Origin: Paraburkholderia caribensis
GTDB lineage: Bacteria > Pseudomonadota > Gammaproteobacteria > Burkholderiales > Burkholderiaceae
Length of the DNA: 64,000 nt
Assembly: GCF_002902945.1 (NCBI RefSeq)
Contig: NZ_CP026104.1
Span: 1 to 64,000 of the forward strand
Direction of reading: 5' to 3'
Positions 1 to 7,881 of this stretch are shown here, piece by piece; position 1 is the first letter of the stretch, and each line of letters opens with the position of its first letter. A model generated the notes under the pieces. That model ran no database searches and was not told the origin of the DNA. It saw nothing but the letters and a program-made list of their open reading frames with translations. The position numbers and the translations under genes were made by a program.

Positions 1-1203
1 ATGCCCAACATCAAGCCGCTTGGACCGACACCTAGCGAACTGAAGAAACACGTCGCCACAGTTCACGTAAGCGGTGAGTTGTCCTTGCTCGAACGCAAGA
101 TTGTGAACGTCCTTCTGCTTAACGCGTTTGACGATCTCCTCACGAAGAAGCGTCACAGCTTGCCAGTGGGCATCCTTTGCACGATGCTGGGCTTCGACAG
201 CAAGAACCACGAAGCGTTGAAGCGCGCATTGTTGAAGGTCATGTCGACACCAATCTCGTTTGATCTTCTACACGACGGTGGCAAAACCGACTGGGAGGCA
301 TCGCCGCTCATTGCGTACGCCGGCATCAAAAATGGTCTCTGCTCATATGAGTACAGCGACTGGCTCGCGGGGAAACTTGCGAATCCCGATATTTATACCC
401 TGATCAACATCAACGTTCAGCGTCAATTTAGCGGCGGGTACGCGCTGGCACTTTACGAGAACTGTCTCCGATTCAAACGAACGGGATCAACAGGTTGGAT
501 ATCAGTGGAGACTTGGCGTCGTCTGCTTGGCGCAGATGCGAGCATGTACGATGAGTTCAAACACTTCTCAGCTGAGGTGATCAAAAAGGCAGTGAAAGAG
601 ATCAATCAAGTCTCGAACATTGTTGTCACACCGGAGTACAAGCGAGAGGCAAGGCGTGTGGTTCAGATTCGCTTTCTCGTCGAAGATAATCCTCAGAAGT
701 CAATGTACGACAATGGGGAAGACGCAGAACAAAAAGCTATTCGGGAATCCGAAGCATTCAGACGCCTGACGCTCCTCGGTGTCGGAGACAGACTCGCGGT
801 GAGCTGGATCCAACAGGAGCCGGATCGCGCGTTACAGACAGCGATTTACGTAGAAGGGAAAGCAAAGAACAAGCAGATTCGTGGGAGCGCTGGAGGCTAT
901 GCACGGACCGTATTCGAGAAGGGCACTCGAATAGACGCAGGAGGAGCCAATGCCAGCGTGCCAACGGTAGTTGCTGCAACGCCTCAATCTGCCGAAGCTT
1001 CGGCCGAAGAGCGCGCCAAGCAGACGACCGCGAAGATCAAATCCCTGTCTCTGGAGGAAAAACAAAAATTTGCAGCGGAATATATGGCCGAAGGCGGTAA
1101 GGGCAACACTTACCAGCCGGAAACTGGGACATTCAAAAACGCGTTGGAGCGTACCGCTTACACCTCATGGCTGCGCTCAAAGATCACTGCTTTGGAAGAG
1201 TGA
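1..1203 (+). CDS. Rep_3-family replication initiator
   Basis: A 400-aa protein that begins with ATG at base 1. The central 200 residues have the features of Rep_3 plasmid/chromid initiators: a conserved LYE in the first winged helix (about residue 155), a WISVETWRRLLGA segment, and a second helix with KAVKEINQVSN followed by a basic strand. Such proteins bind iterons and melt the origin. The C-terminal 120 residues are polar and less conserved. Partition genes lie just downstream on the other strand, as in Burkholderia secondary replicons. The record probably starts here because it was rotated to the replication gene, so any iterons upstream of the ATG cannot be seen. Confidence 0.85.
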   Translation: MPNIKPLGPTPSELKKHVATVHVSGELSLLERKIVNVLLLNAFDDLLTKKRHSLPVGILCTMLGFDSKNHEALKRALLKVMSTPISFDLLHDGGKTDWEASPLIAYAGIKNGLCSYEYSDWLAGKLANPDIYTLININVQRQFSGGYALALYENCLRFKRTGSTGWISVETWRRLLGADASMYDEFKHFSAEVIKKAVKEINQVSNIVVTPEYKREARRVVQIRFLVEDNPQKSMYDNGEDAEQKAIRESEAFRRLTLLGVGDRLAVSWIQQEPDRALQTAIYVEGKAKNKQIRGSAGGYARTVFEKGTRIDAGGANASVPTVVAATPQSAEASAEERAKQTTAKIKSLSLEEKQKFAAEYMAEGGKGNTYQPETGTFKNALERTAYTSWLRSKITALEE

Positions 1204-1386
1204 CGTCCCAAGAAGCCGTTGTGGAAGTTCACGCCGCAAACTCAAAAATTCGGGACGTAGACGCGAAGATAGTCTTCGTCCGGCTTTGATACGACGCGTA
1301 CCTGATCTGAGAGAGTAGTCCGCGGATGGTCCCGCCGGCTTGCAATGCTACCAAGATCGAGCGTAAATGAGGATCATGCGAACCGC

Positions 1387-1407
1387 GTTATGCCGACGGT
1401 GCATAAC
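1387..1407. repeat. Inverted repeat between rep and parB
   Basis: GTTATGC and GCATAAC are perfect 7-bp arms separated by 7 bp. The site is 184 bp after the rep stop codon and before the 3' end of the ParB-like gene. It is a candidate binding site for ParB or Rep. The half-sites look like a parS of Burkholderia secondary chromosomes as I remember it, but with wider spacing, so the role is inferred. Confidence 0.4.
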
Positions 1408-1509
1408 GACAGGGCTGGCCACGGATCACACGTACCCTACCTCGAAAAGGTAGCCAAATTTGGGAGCCTTGTCGACTTCCTGCGCACAGACCGGGTTCCG
1501 GCGATCGGA

Positions 1510-1529
1510 CCATTGCTGAGCGGCAATGG
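1510..1529. repeat. Second inverted repeat in the rep-parB gap
   Basis: CCATTGC and GCAATGG are perfect 7-bp arms with a 6-bp loop, 33 bp beyond the parB-like stop codon. It could be an imperfect terminator for parB (there is no T tract) or a protein-binding palindrome. Apart from this and the repeat at 1387, the 1204-1561 gap holds nothing I can support. Confidence 0.3.
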
Positions 1530-1561
1530 CCCCGGCGACTCGACACGCATGGGCGTTGGTG

Positions 1562-2137
1562 TCAGGTCGAACTGAGCGTTAGCAGGCTCATAACCAATGA
1601 CACCTGGTCGGCATCCGCTGCGATGACGGCATTAACAATCTGTTCAATTTCGCCTGCCCGCGGCGCGATGCTCGCAAAATCGGCCGAATCGATACGAAGG
1701 TACTTCTTGCCTCTCACGACGCTAATCCGCACAGACCTACGTAGGGCCGGTTTGCCGGTTGTGAGGACTGCAAGGGCATCTGTCACCGTGGTCCCATGAG
1801 AAACGCTCTTCGCTCTCTCGGAAATCACGTTTTCGCCAAGCTCTCTTATCAGTCGACGTATTGTTTCCTCTTCAGCGGCCGACAGGTGCTTGTCGACAAA
1901 AAACCTGAGTACGCTTTCCGGTAGCCGAGAAATCGCCAACATTCGTGACACTTGCGCGGCCGACACGCTTAGTCCCGTGGCTAATTCCTTTTGGTTCCGC
2001 CACAGGCCGCGCGCGATCATGATTGAATAAAACTTCGCCATAACGATGACCGGCGGCTTCGACACGAGCAGTTGCTTGTGTACGGCCACAGCCGTTTTCT
2101 GGTTCGGAATCTCGCGGGCGCTGAAATCGAAGTTCAT
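1562..2137 (-). CDS. ParB-like partition protein, short form
   Basis: A 191-aa protein. Residues about 40-80 look like the helix-turn-helix of ParB/KorB proteins (NQKELATGLSVSAAQVSRML followed by an ISRLPESVL segment), and the C-terminal part has KKYLRIDSADFA and an EIEQIVNAVI helix. The N-terminal CTP-binding ParB domain found in roughly 330-aa family members is absent, so it is either a naturally short form or a 5'-truncated gene. The ATG at 2137 has GAGG directly upstream, very close; another frame also opens at 2150 but gives no recognisable protein. It lies 72 bp downstream of the parA remnant on the same strand, the usual parA-parB order. Confidence 0.6.
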   Translation of the reverse strand: MNFDFSAREIPNQKTAVAVHKQLLVSKPPVIVMAKFYSIMIARGLWRNQKELATGLSVSAAQVSRMLAISRLPESVLRFFVDKHLSAAEEETIRRLIRELGENVISERAKSVSHGTTVTDALAVLTTGKPALRRSVRISVVRGKKYLRIDSADFASIAPRAGEIEQIVNAVIAADADQVSLVMSLLTLSST

Positions 2138-2209
2138 CCTCTAGATCCATAACTAGTCGCGACAGTCGGCGAGTGATTGCCAGTTATCAAAGCCATACGC
2201 ACGCTTCGG

Positions 2210-2588
2210 TCAACCAACAGTCACGCACATCCGCTTCAGAAGCGCATCGACGCAATCGCGAAGTTCAGCTGATGCTTGCCCGCTTGGCTTTGAGACTATG
2301 ATGGGATGAGCCCCCAGTCCCGCGAGACCTTCCGAGAATTCGTCGTTACGTCGGATCGAGCGCTCAAGCCACGCGTCACGGTGGGCCTGCGTGATCGTCG
2401 ACAACTGCCCCATAACGTGCACAGGATTCGGATCGAAGAAGTTGCCGACGAGGATGAGATCTGGTGTCCGGTGAAACCGATCTTTCGTTTCAGTCAACAC
2501 TTCGGAGAGATACGACAGAGCCTTGGTAGAAGACTTCGCGATCGAGACGGGCGAGATCACGTAGTCGGATGCTAGCAGGGCGCACGAC
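2210..2588 (-). pseudogene. ParA C-terminal remnant cut by an IS6 element
   Basis: About 125 codons remain. They start at the insertion-sequence end with ALLASDYVISPVSI, which matches the ParA/Soj segment after the DxPPS motif, and continue through DLILVGNFFDP to a C-terminal helix. The Walker A (KGGxGKT) half is missing, so the product cannot be an active ATPase. The insertion sequence at 2589 replaces the 5' half. A TTG or another start inside the insertion sequence could still allow translation of the stump. Loss of parA would leave this replicon without its own partition system unless one lies elsewhere. Confidence 0.65.
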
Positions 2589-3417
2589 GGCACTGTCAAG
2601 TTGACGAGCGCAGGGTAAGTGTCATTCTCAAGCGTAGGTATCCTTACCAGAGGAGTCGTTCAGCGCCGGAGACAGTCCAGCCATACCATGTGGCGAGGCG
2701 TTCTTTCAATATGGCACGGTGACATTCCGCGTTCATCCGATGTCTGGGTAACGCGAAGTGCTGCCGGATCGGACCGAAGCATGAGAGAAACGCCTGCGTG
2801 CGACGCGCGTCACGAAAGCCGCACATTTGGCGCTCGCGCCTGCGGGTTGGCTGATGGCTATTCTCCGCGCGGTTGTTTATGCGTGCAGCTGCTTTGACGA
2901 AAACGTGCTTGACCTGCGCGAGTTCGGGGATGTCAGCCTTCGCTGCCGGATAACTGCGCAGTTGATCCGTAACGATCTTGCGCGGCACCGGGTTTGATCG
3001 CAGCAGTCGTCGAAAGAAGCGCCTGGCCGCGGCCTTGTCGCGCCGCTTTTGTACCAGCACGTCGAGTTCTGCGCCATGCTCGTCAACGGCGCGCCACAGC
3101 AGATACGGCTCGCCGCGCAGTGTCACGAACATCTCGTCAAGGTGCCACGCTCGTCCCGGCCTGCGCCGAACTGCCTTGGCGCACCTGGCGAATCCGGCAC
3201 CGAATTTGTCACACCAGCAACGGATCGTTTCGTACGTGACCACGACGCCGCGCTCGAGCAACAACTCCTCGATGTCGCGCAGGCTCAGGCTGAACCGGAA
3301 ATACCAGCGAACCGCGCAGCTGATAACGACGGCAGGGAAGCGGTGGCCGTGATAAGGCGATTTCGTTTTGTTCATCGCTTCATTTTACCGCCGCCTGTCT
3401 ATCAACTTGACACAGCC
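2589..3417 (-). mobile_element. IS6-family insertion sequence, copy 1
   Basis: An 829-bp element. The left terminal repeat is GGCACTGTCAAGTTGA (2589-2604). The right end at 3402-3417, read in reverse, is GGCTGTGTCAAGTTGA, a 14/16 match. Length, ends and a single transposase gene are typical of the IS6/IS26 family. Flanking 8-mers (CGCACGAC left, ACAAGCAG right) do not match, so there is no target duplication. This fits replicative or deletion events rather than a simple insertion. Confidence 0.85.
2644..3375 (-). CDS. IS6-family transposase, copy 1
   Basis: A 243-aa DDE transposase of normal IS6 length. It begins with the short N-terminal helix-turn-helix region (MNKTKSPYHGHRFP, then SLRDIEELLLERGV). 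Catalytic residues are visible as D in WHLDEMFV, D in IVTDQLRSY and E in NRAENSH. It mediates replicative cointegrate formation. The copy at 20085 is the same length and differs at about 28 residues by eye, mostly near the C-terminus, so neither is a recent duplicate of the other. The frame is intact. Confidence 0.92.
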   Translation of the reverse strand: MNKTKSPYHGHRFPAVVISCAVRWYFRFSLSLRDIEELLLERGVVVTYETIRCWCDKFGAGFARCAKAVRRRPGRAWHLDEMFVTLRGEPYLLWRAVDEHGAELDVLVQKRRDKAAARRFFRRLLRSNPVPRKIVTDQLRSYPAAKADIPELAQVKHVFVKAAARINNRAENSHQPTRRRERQMCGFRDARRTQAFLSCFGPIRQHFALPRHRMNAECHRAILKERLATWYGWTVSGAERLLW

Positions 3418-3589
3418 ACAAGCAGTCGTTCTAGACCGCCGCAACCGCTTCATCGTCTGCTACGACGGGCGCTGCATTGCAGACCGATGGGGGCGTGAAA
3501 AGAGCGCCTGTTAGAGCAACGGCGCCAGCGGAAAGCCGGTCTCGCAATTCGGACCGGCTCCGACCCGTGGCGCTGCTGAAACAGCAGCT
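3418..3589. other. Gap between IS6 copy 1 and the aldo-keto reductase
   Basis: No intact gene. A short open stretch on the + strand (about 3431-3520) encodes RNRFIVCYDGRCIADRW and then a stop. It looks like the tail of a coding sequence cut by the insertion sequence, but I cannot assign it. Confidence 0.3.
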
Positions 3590-4573
3590 TCACCACTGAT
3601 GATGCACGTGAGGCGCTATCTTCTCCAGATAAAGCGCGCGAAGTACAGCCATGGCCGAATCACTCAGGGGCGGCAATTCGCTTGCCTCACTGTTGCCCCT
3701 GGCTTGCGCCGCGTTCTTCGCCCCAGGGATGACGGTCGTCACGCCCTGGTTCATGAGAATCCAGCGCAGCGCAAACTGCGCCATCGTCGTATTCTGCGGA
3801 AGGAGTGAGCGAATTTCGTCGACGGCGTCCAGAGCGATTTCATACGGAACGCCCGCAAAGGTCTCGCCCTTGTCGAAGGACTCACCGTTCCGATTGAAAA
3901 GGCGATGATCATTGGCGGCAAACGTCGTCTCGCGCGTCATCTTTCCGGTGAGCAGACCGGATGCGAGCGGCACACGGACGATCACGGCGACGCCCCGTTC
4001 ATGCGCTTCCTGGATGAACCGGGTCGGCCTCTGTCTAAAAATGTTGTAGATGATCTGCACCGACTTCACGCCCGGATATTCGATCGCCTTCAGCCCTTCT
4101 TCGACTTTCTCGACGGACACTCCGTAGCAGCGGATCTTTCCCGATACGACCATACGGTCCAGTGCATCGAAAACTTCAGGCCGGTAATAGACCTCCGTCG
4201 GCGGGCAGTGAAGCTGCACCAGGTCGAGGCACTCAACGTCCAGGTTCTTTAAAGACCGGTCCACGAAAGCATTCAGATTCGCCGCCGTGTAGCCGTCCGC
4301 CAGATGCGGGTCAAGCCTGCGACCAGCCTTGGTCGCAACAAAGGGGCGTGTCCCCGTTCGTTCCTTGAGCACGTCCGCGATGATCCGCTCCGAACGGCCA
4401 TCGCCATAGACATCGGCCGTATCGATGAACGTCGTGCCGTTGTCGAGTGCCGCGTGCAGGGCTGACTTTGCATCGCTCTCTGCGACGTCGCCCCATGAGC
4501 CGCCAATTGCCCAAGCGCCGAATCCGATTTCAAAGACACTGCTTTCGGTATTCCCGAACTTTCGCTGTTTCAT
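3590..4573 (-). CDS. Aldo/keto reductase
   Basis: A 327-aa NADPH-dependent oxidoreductase of the AKR superfamily with a (beta/alpha)8 barrel. The N-terminus has the GFGAWAIGGSWG strand, followed by FIDTADVYGDG with the catalytic Asp and Tyr, the conserved Lys in ATKAGRRL, and His in VQLHCPP. The C-terminal cofactor region has TVIPGAKNAAQARGN. Length is normal. The ATG at 4573 has GGAAGAA upstream. It lies 13 bp after the SDR stop on the same strand, so the two probably form an operon that opposes the LysR gene. The substrate cannot be told; a small aldehyde or sugar is likely. Confidence 0.88.
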   Translation of the reverse strand: MKQRKFGNTESSVFEIGFGAWAIGGSWGDVAESDAKSALHAALDNGTTFIDTADVYGDGRSERIIADVLKERTGTRPFVATKAGRRLDPHLADGYTAANLNAFVDRSLKNLDVECLDLVQLHCPPTEVYYRPEVFDALDRMVVSGKIRCYGVSVEKVEEGLKAIEYPGVKSVQIIYNIFRQRPTRFIQEAHERGVAVIVRVPLASGLLTGKMTRETTFAANDHRLFNRNGESFDKGETFAGVPYEIALDAVDEIRSLLPQNTTMAQFALRWILMNQGVTTVIPGAKNAAQARGNSEASELPPLSDSAMAVLRALYLEKIAPHVHHQW

Positions 4574-4586
4574 GCTGATTCTTCCT

Positions 4587-5360
4587 TCATGGCATCAGTT
4601 GTCCGCCGTTGACCTCGATGATTTGCCCGGTGATGTATCCCGACATCGCGCGCGACGCGAGGAACAGGAATGCGCCGACGCATTCCTCCGGCAATCCTTC
4701 TCTGCCCATCGGCACCGTCGCTGTCTGCGACGCGCGGATGTGCGGTGGCGTGTATTTGTCGTGAAAGGGCGTTTGTATCAGTCCCGGCGATACCGCGTTG
4801 ACCCGGATGCCGTCGTCAACGAATTCCTTCGCATGGCCACGAGTCAAGCTGCTGACAAAGCTTTTCGACGCTGCGTAAAGCACCGCGCCCGCGCCGCCGC
4901 CCGTTCGCGCCGCGATGGACGTCGTATTGATGATGTAGCCGCCGGCCGCTTTCAGGAACGGATAGGCCGCAGACGTTGCTTCCCAGACCGATCTCGCGTT
5001 GAGACTGACGACCTGTTCAAAATGGCTCGCCGATGCGCTGACGGAGGCCAGCCGTCCCAGCATGCCGCCGGCGTTATTAATGAGCCCATCAAGCCCGCCT
5101 AGCTTGTCCGCCGCTTCTTGCACGACGCGCGCTGCCTCGCCCGCCTCGCTCACGTCACCCTGAATCAGGCGGATACGGTCCGGCAATTCCGCGCGCAGCG
5201 CTTGTGCAGCCGCTTCGCTTTCGTGGAAATGCGCGACCACGTGGGCACCCTGTGCCGCGAACGCCCGAACAACAGCCGCGCCGATTCCGGTCGACCCCCC
5301 GGTAATGAGAACTTTCGTGTCCTTCAGGTCGCCAATCTGCATCTGCTCAAGTCCAGGCAT
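4587..5360 (-). CDS. SDR-family oxidoreductase
   Basis: A 257-aa classical short-chain dehydrogenase. The NAD(P)-binding motif TGGSTGIG is near residue 20, NNAGG near residue 93, the catalytic Ser in INTTSIAA and YAASK in the active site, and the C-terminus ends in ITGQIIEVNGGQLMP as in FabG-like enzymes. The ATG at 5360 has GGAGGA upstream. It is the first gene of a two-gene unit with the aldo/keto reductase, which suggests a shared carbonyl or alcohol substrate. The divergent LysR gene at 5487 probably controls both from the 126-bp gap. Confidence 0.88.
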   Translation of the reverse strand: MPGLEQMQIGDLKDTKVLITGGSTGIGAAVVRAFAAQGAHVVAHFHESEAAAQALRAELPDRIRLIQGDVSEAGEAARVVQEAADKLGGLDGLINNAGGMLGRLASVSASASHFEQVVSLNARSVWEATSAAYPFLKAAGGYIINTTSIAARTGGGAGAVLYAASKSFVSSLTRGHAKEFVDDGIRVNAVSPGLIQTPFHDKYTPPHIRASQTATVPMGREGLPEECVGAFLFLASRAMSGYITGQIIEVNGGQLMP

Positions 5361-5486
5361 GGGATGTCCTCCGAACGGATCTGTCTAAGCGCGGCGCGCT
5401 ACCGCACGCCACAGGCATCAAATCGGGAAAATAATGACATAGCGTAGAATGAAGCAGGTTCACTGAAGCGATGAATCGCATTCACC

Positions 5487-6416
5487 ATGTCAAAGAACGA
5501 CCGCATCGACTTCGCCGACCTGAAGCTGTTTCTCGCCATAGTCAGATGCGGAAGCTTCAGGCTCGCCGCCATTGAAGCAGGACAGACGCCCTCGGCTGTT
5601 AGTCACGCAATGCGGCGGCTGGAAGATCGGCTCGGTGCGAAGCTGCTGAACCGCACGAGCAGGGCGGTGTCGCCTACGGAGACGGGGCTCGATCTCGCTT
5701 CGCGGTTGCAGGACGGGTTCAACCAGATCGGCTCCGCACTTGAAACCTTCGAAGCGCCTGGAACGGCGAGGCTAGGATCTCTTCGCCTGAATGTTTTCGC
5801 AGATGCGGCTCACCTGCTGATCGCACCGGCATTGCCGGAATTCGCACGAGTCTGTCCCGGGGTGCAGCTCACAGTGGTTGTCGACAATCGTCCGATCGAT
5901 ATCGTCGCGGAAGGCTACGACGCTGGAATTCGCTACGGTCATCATGTTCCGGAAGACATGATCGCAGTGCCCCTCACTCGCCGGCAGCGATGGGTGATGG
6001 TTGCGTCGCCCGCGTATCTGAAGAAGCACGGTACGCCTCGCCAACTCGGCGAACTCGTGAACCACCATTGCCTACAACTTCTGCTCGGCGACAATTCCAG
6101 CTACCGCTGGGAAGTCGACGTTGCCGGGAAAAAAAGGGCTATCCGGGTGCCAGGAGCCATTACGATCAACGACACCGTGACGACGATCAGCGCGTGCAAA
6201 GCCGGAATGGGGATAGCGTACGTTCTGGAGGCCCGGATCGCTGACGAGCTTGCGCGCCGTACTCTGAAAGTGGTCCTCGAAGAGCATGCCTGCGCGGAGG
6301 ATCCCTTGCATATCTACTACAGTAGTCGTCGCTACAACCATCCCGCCTTGCTTCGACTGATAAACATCATTCGCGAACTGCAGTCGCTTCCGAAAATTGC
6401 AAAGGCGCGTGGTTGA
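5487..6416 (+). CDS. LysR-family transcriptional regulator
   Basis: A 309-aa regulator. The N-terminal winged helix includes RLAAIEAGQTPSAVSHAMRR and LGAKLLNRTSRAVSPTETG (residues about 20-65), followed by a periplasmic-binding-protein-like effector domain with an HHVPEDMIAVPL segment. It matches the AaeR/DsdC-like subgroup in which the effector domain starts with SLRLN. It is divergent from the SDR/aldo-keto reductase pair, the usual arrangement for autoregulation and activation of the neighbouring operon. The start is the ATG at 5487; no strong ribosome-binding site is seen. Confidence 0.9.
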   Translation: MSKNDRIDFADLKLFLAIVRCGSFRLAAIEAGQTPSAVSHAMRRLEDRLGAKLLNRTSRAVSPTETGLDLASRLQDGFNQIGSALETFEAPGTARLGSLRLNVFADAAHLLIAPALPEFARVCPGVQLTVVVDNRPIDIVAEGYDAGIRYGHHVPEDMIAVPLTRRQRWVMVASPAYLKKHGTPRQLGELVNHHCLQLLLGDNSSYRWEVDVAGKKRAIRVPGAITINDTVTTISACKAGMGIAYVLEARIADELARRTLKVVLEEHACAEDPLHIYYSSRRYNHPALLRLINIIRELQSLPKIAKARG

Positions 6417-6584
6417 GCCGGGAATGCAGTGCTCGTGGCAGCGGCGCGCGTCTGCAAACGCCGGGAGGGTGCCACAGGTCAGTTCGACTACTGGCGTGCG
6501 GTGTCGTGCGATCGCATTTTGCCGTAAAGCGCGACGCGGGCGCACCGCTTGACCATGCGCTACGCGTACAAACGAACTTGCCGG

Positions 6585-6758
6585 CCGCACCGCCGATGTA
6601 GGCAAGCGCCAGGGCCGTTCCCGTCAGTTGTGGCGATACGCCTTTTGCCTTGAGCAGAAATGGCAGGAACGTGAGGAGCCCCATGCGCACGGCAGTATCG
6701 AGCCCGCCGATGGCGAACAGCGGACAGGCTGCCGGTTGATGCGCAGCGACGGTTGCTT
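6585..6758 (-). pseudogene. MFS transporter fragment
   Basis: About 55 codons read CPLFAIGGLDTAVRMG, then LTFLPFLLKAKGVSP and TALALAYIGGAAGKF, two membrane helices typical of an MFS protein of the fosmidomycin-resistance type. The frame then runs into unrelated sequence with no start or end of a full gene. It starts at the GntR stop codon (same strand), so it is probably what is left of a transporter gene downstream of the regulator. The remainder of 6417-6584 shows nothing supportable. Confidence 0.5.
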
Positions 6759-7478
6759 TCAGCGCCGTTGCCCATTCGGCCGCCCGCCGGCGATCACCCG
6801 TTCCAGCGACATCTTCAGGTGACGCTGCATGCTCGCCTGAGCCTGGATCGGATCATGCGCTTCGAGCGCTTCGAGGATCAAGCGATGCTCATCAGGCACC
6901 GCGCCCCATGTGCTCTCGTTTTCGAAATGGCCGCGCAGCTTTTCGGACAGCGGGCTGTGTCGTGCATCGAACAGTGAACTAACGGTGCGCACCAGCACCT
7001 CGTTGCCGGTCATCTGCGCGATCGCGAGATGAAATGCGCGGTCGGCGGCGACGGGAATCCGTCCCGCCGAGACTTCGCGCTGCATTTCGTCGTATAGCGC
7101 GCGCAGGTGCTTCAGGTCCTTCGCTTTGCAAAACGGTGCGACGCTCGCCGCGATCGAGCCTTCAATCACACAGCGCGCACGCATGATGTCGAGCAGGCTG
7201 TCGCCGAGTTCGGCGCGCGACAAGGGCTCCTTGCCGTGCGTCTGCGGCGTTGCGCACACATAGACGCCGGAGCCCATGCGGATTTCGACCAGCCCTTCCA
7301 GTTCCAGTGCAACCAGCGCCTCGCGCACCGACGGGCGCGACACCGCAAGCGCTGTCGCGAGTGCGCGCTCCGAAGGCAAACGGCTGTTTGGCGCGAACTC
7401 CGGCTGCGCGATCAGATCGCGCAGCTTCTCCGCGATCTGCAGATAGAGGCGGCGAGGGTCGGCGGGTTTGTCTGTCAC
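6759..7478 (-). CDS. GntR-family regulator, FadR subfamily
   Basis: A 239-aa protein if started at the GTG at 7478, which has AGGAAAG 4-5 bp upstream; a longer frame opens at 7631 but lacks domain content. The N-terminal winged helix has LYLQIAEKLRDLI, then LPSERALATALAVSRPSVREAL. The C-terminal FCD domain has DRAFHLAIAQMTGN with ligand-binding Asp/His, and DEHRLILEALEAHD. FCD regulators sense sugar acids or organic acids. It is divergent from the MFS/uxaA catabolic genes and sits beside a TGG-N5-CCA palindrome (7658-7674), so it probably represses this cluster until the sugar acid is present. Confidence 0.88.
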   Translation of the reverse strand: MTDKPADPRRLYLQIAEKLRDLIAQPEFAPNSRLPSERALATALAVSRPSVREALVALELEGLVEIRMGSGVYVCATPQTHGKEPLSRAELGDSLLDIMRARCVIEGSIAASVAPFCKAKDLKHLRALYDEMQREVSAGRIPVAADRAFHLAIAQMTGNEVLVRTVSSLFDARHSPLSEKLRGHFENESTWGAVPDEHRLILEALEAHDPIQAQASMQRHLKMSLERVIAGGRPNGQRR

Positions 7479-7657
7479 AAGCTTTCCTGACGAGGTGGCG
7501 CGGGTATTCGCCGTTGGGCGAGCGCCGATTGTAGATCGAAGGGTGCTGCCCGCAAACGAGCGACGCGGCGCGACAGCGGACGTTCGTCCAACCCGGGATT
7601 TCCCGAATTTTCCGATAATTGGCTTGACCACTTACCGGTGGCATTTTAATTTGTCAT

Positions 7658-7674
7658 ATCTGGTAAGGCCAGAT
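7658..7674. promoter_or_regulatory. Probable GntR/FadR-type operator
   Basis: ATCTGG-TAAGG-CCAGAT is a perfect palindrome with 6-bp arms and a TGG-N5-CCA core, in the divergent gap between the GntR gene (start 7478) and the MFS gene (start 7882). A weaker CCAC-N6-GTGG sits at 7628-7641. FadR-subfamily regulators usually bind TGGT/ACCA palindromes, so this is the best candidate operator. Confidence 0.5.
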
Positions 7675-7881
7675 GGATTCTGGTGTGCGGCGCGGCTACC
7701 GCACGGCGAAGTTCATCGTGCTGCTGCGCGCGCCCGGCGGAGGCGCCACGCCGTTGACACTGCTGCCGTGTGAGCGGGTGCCGTGGAACGGCGATGCGCT
7801 GCGCGCCGCAATCGCATAAGTCGCCCGCATTGCGCGCGATCAGGGAACCGGTCCCATATTCGATCACGGAGGAGACATGCC

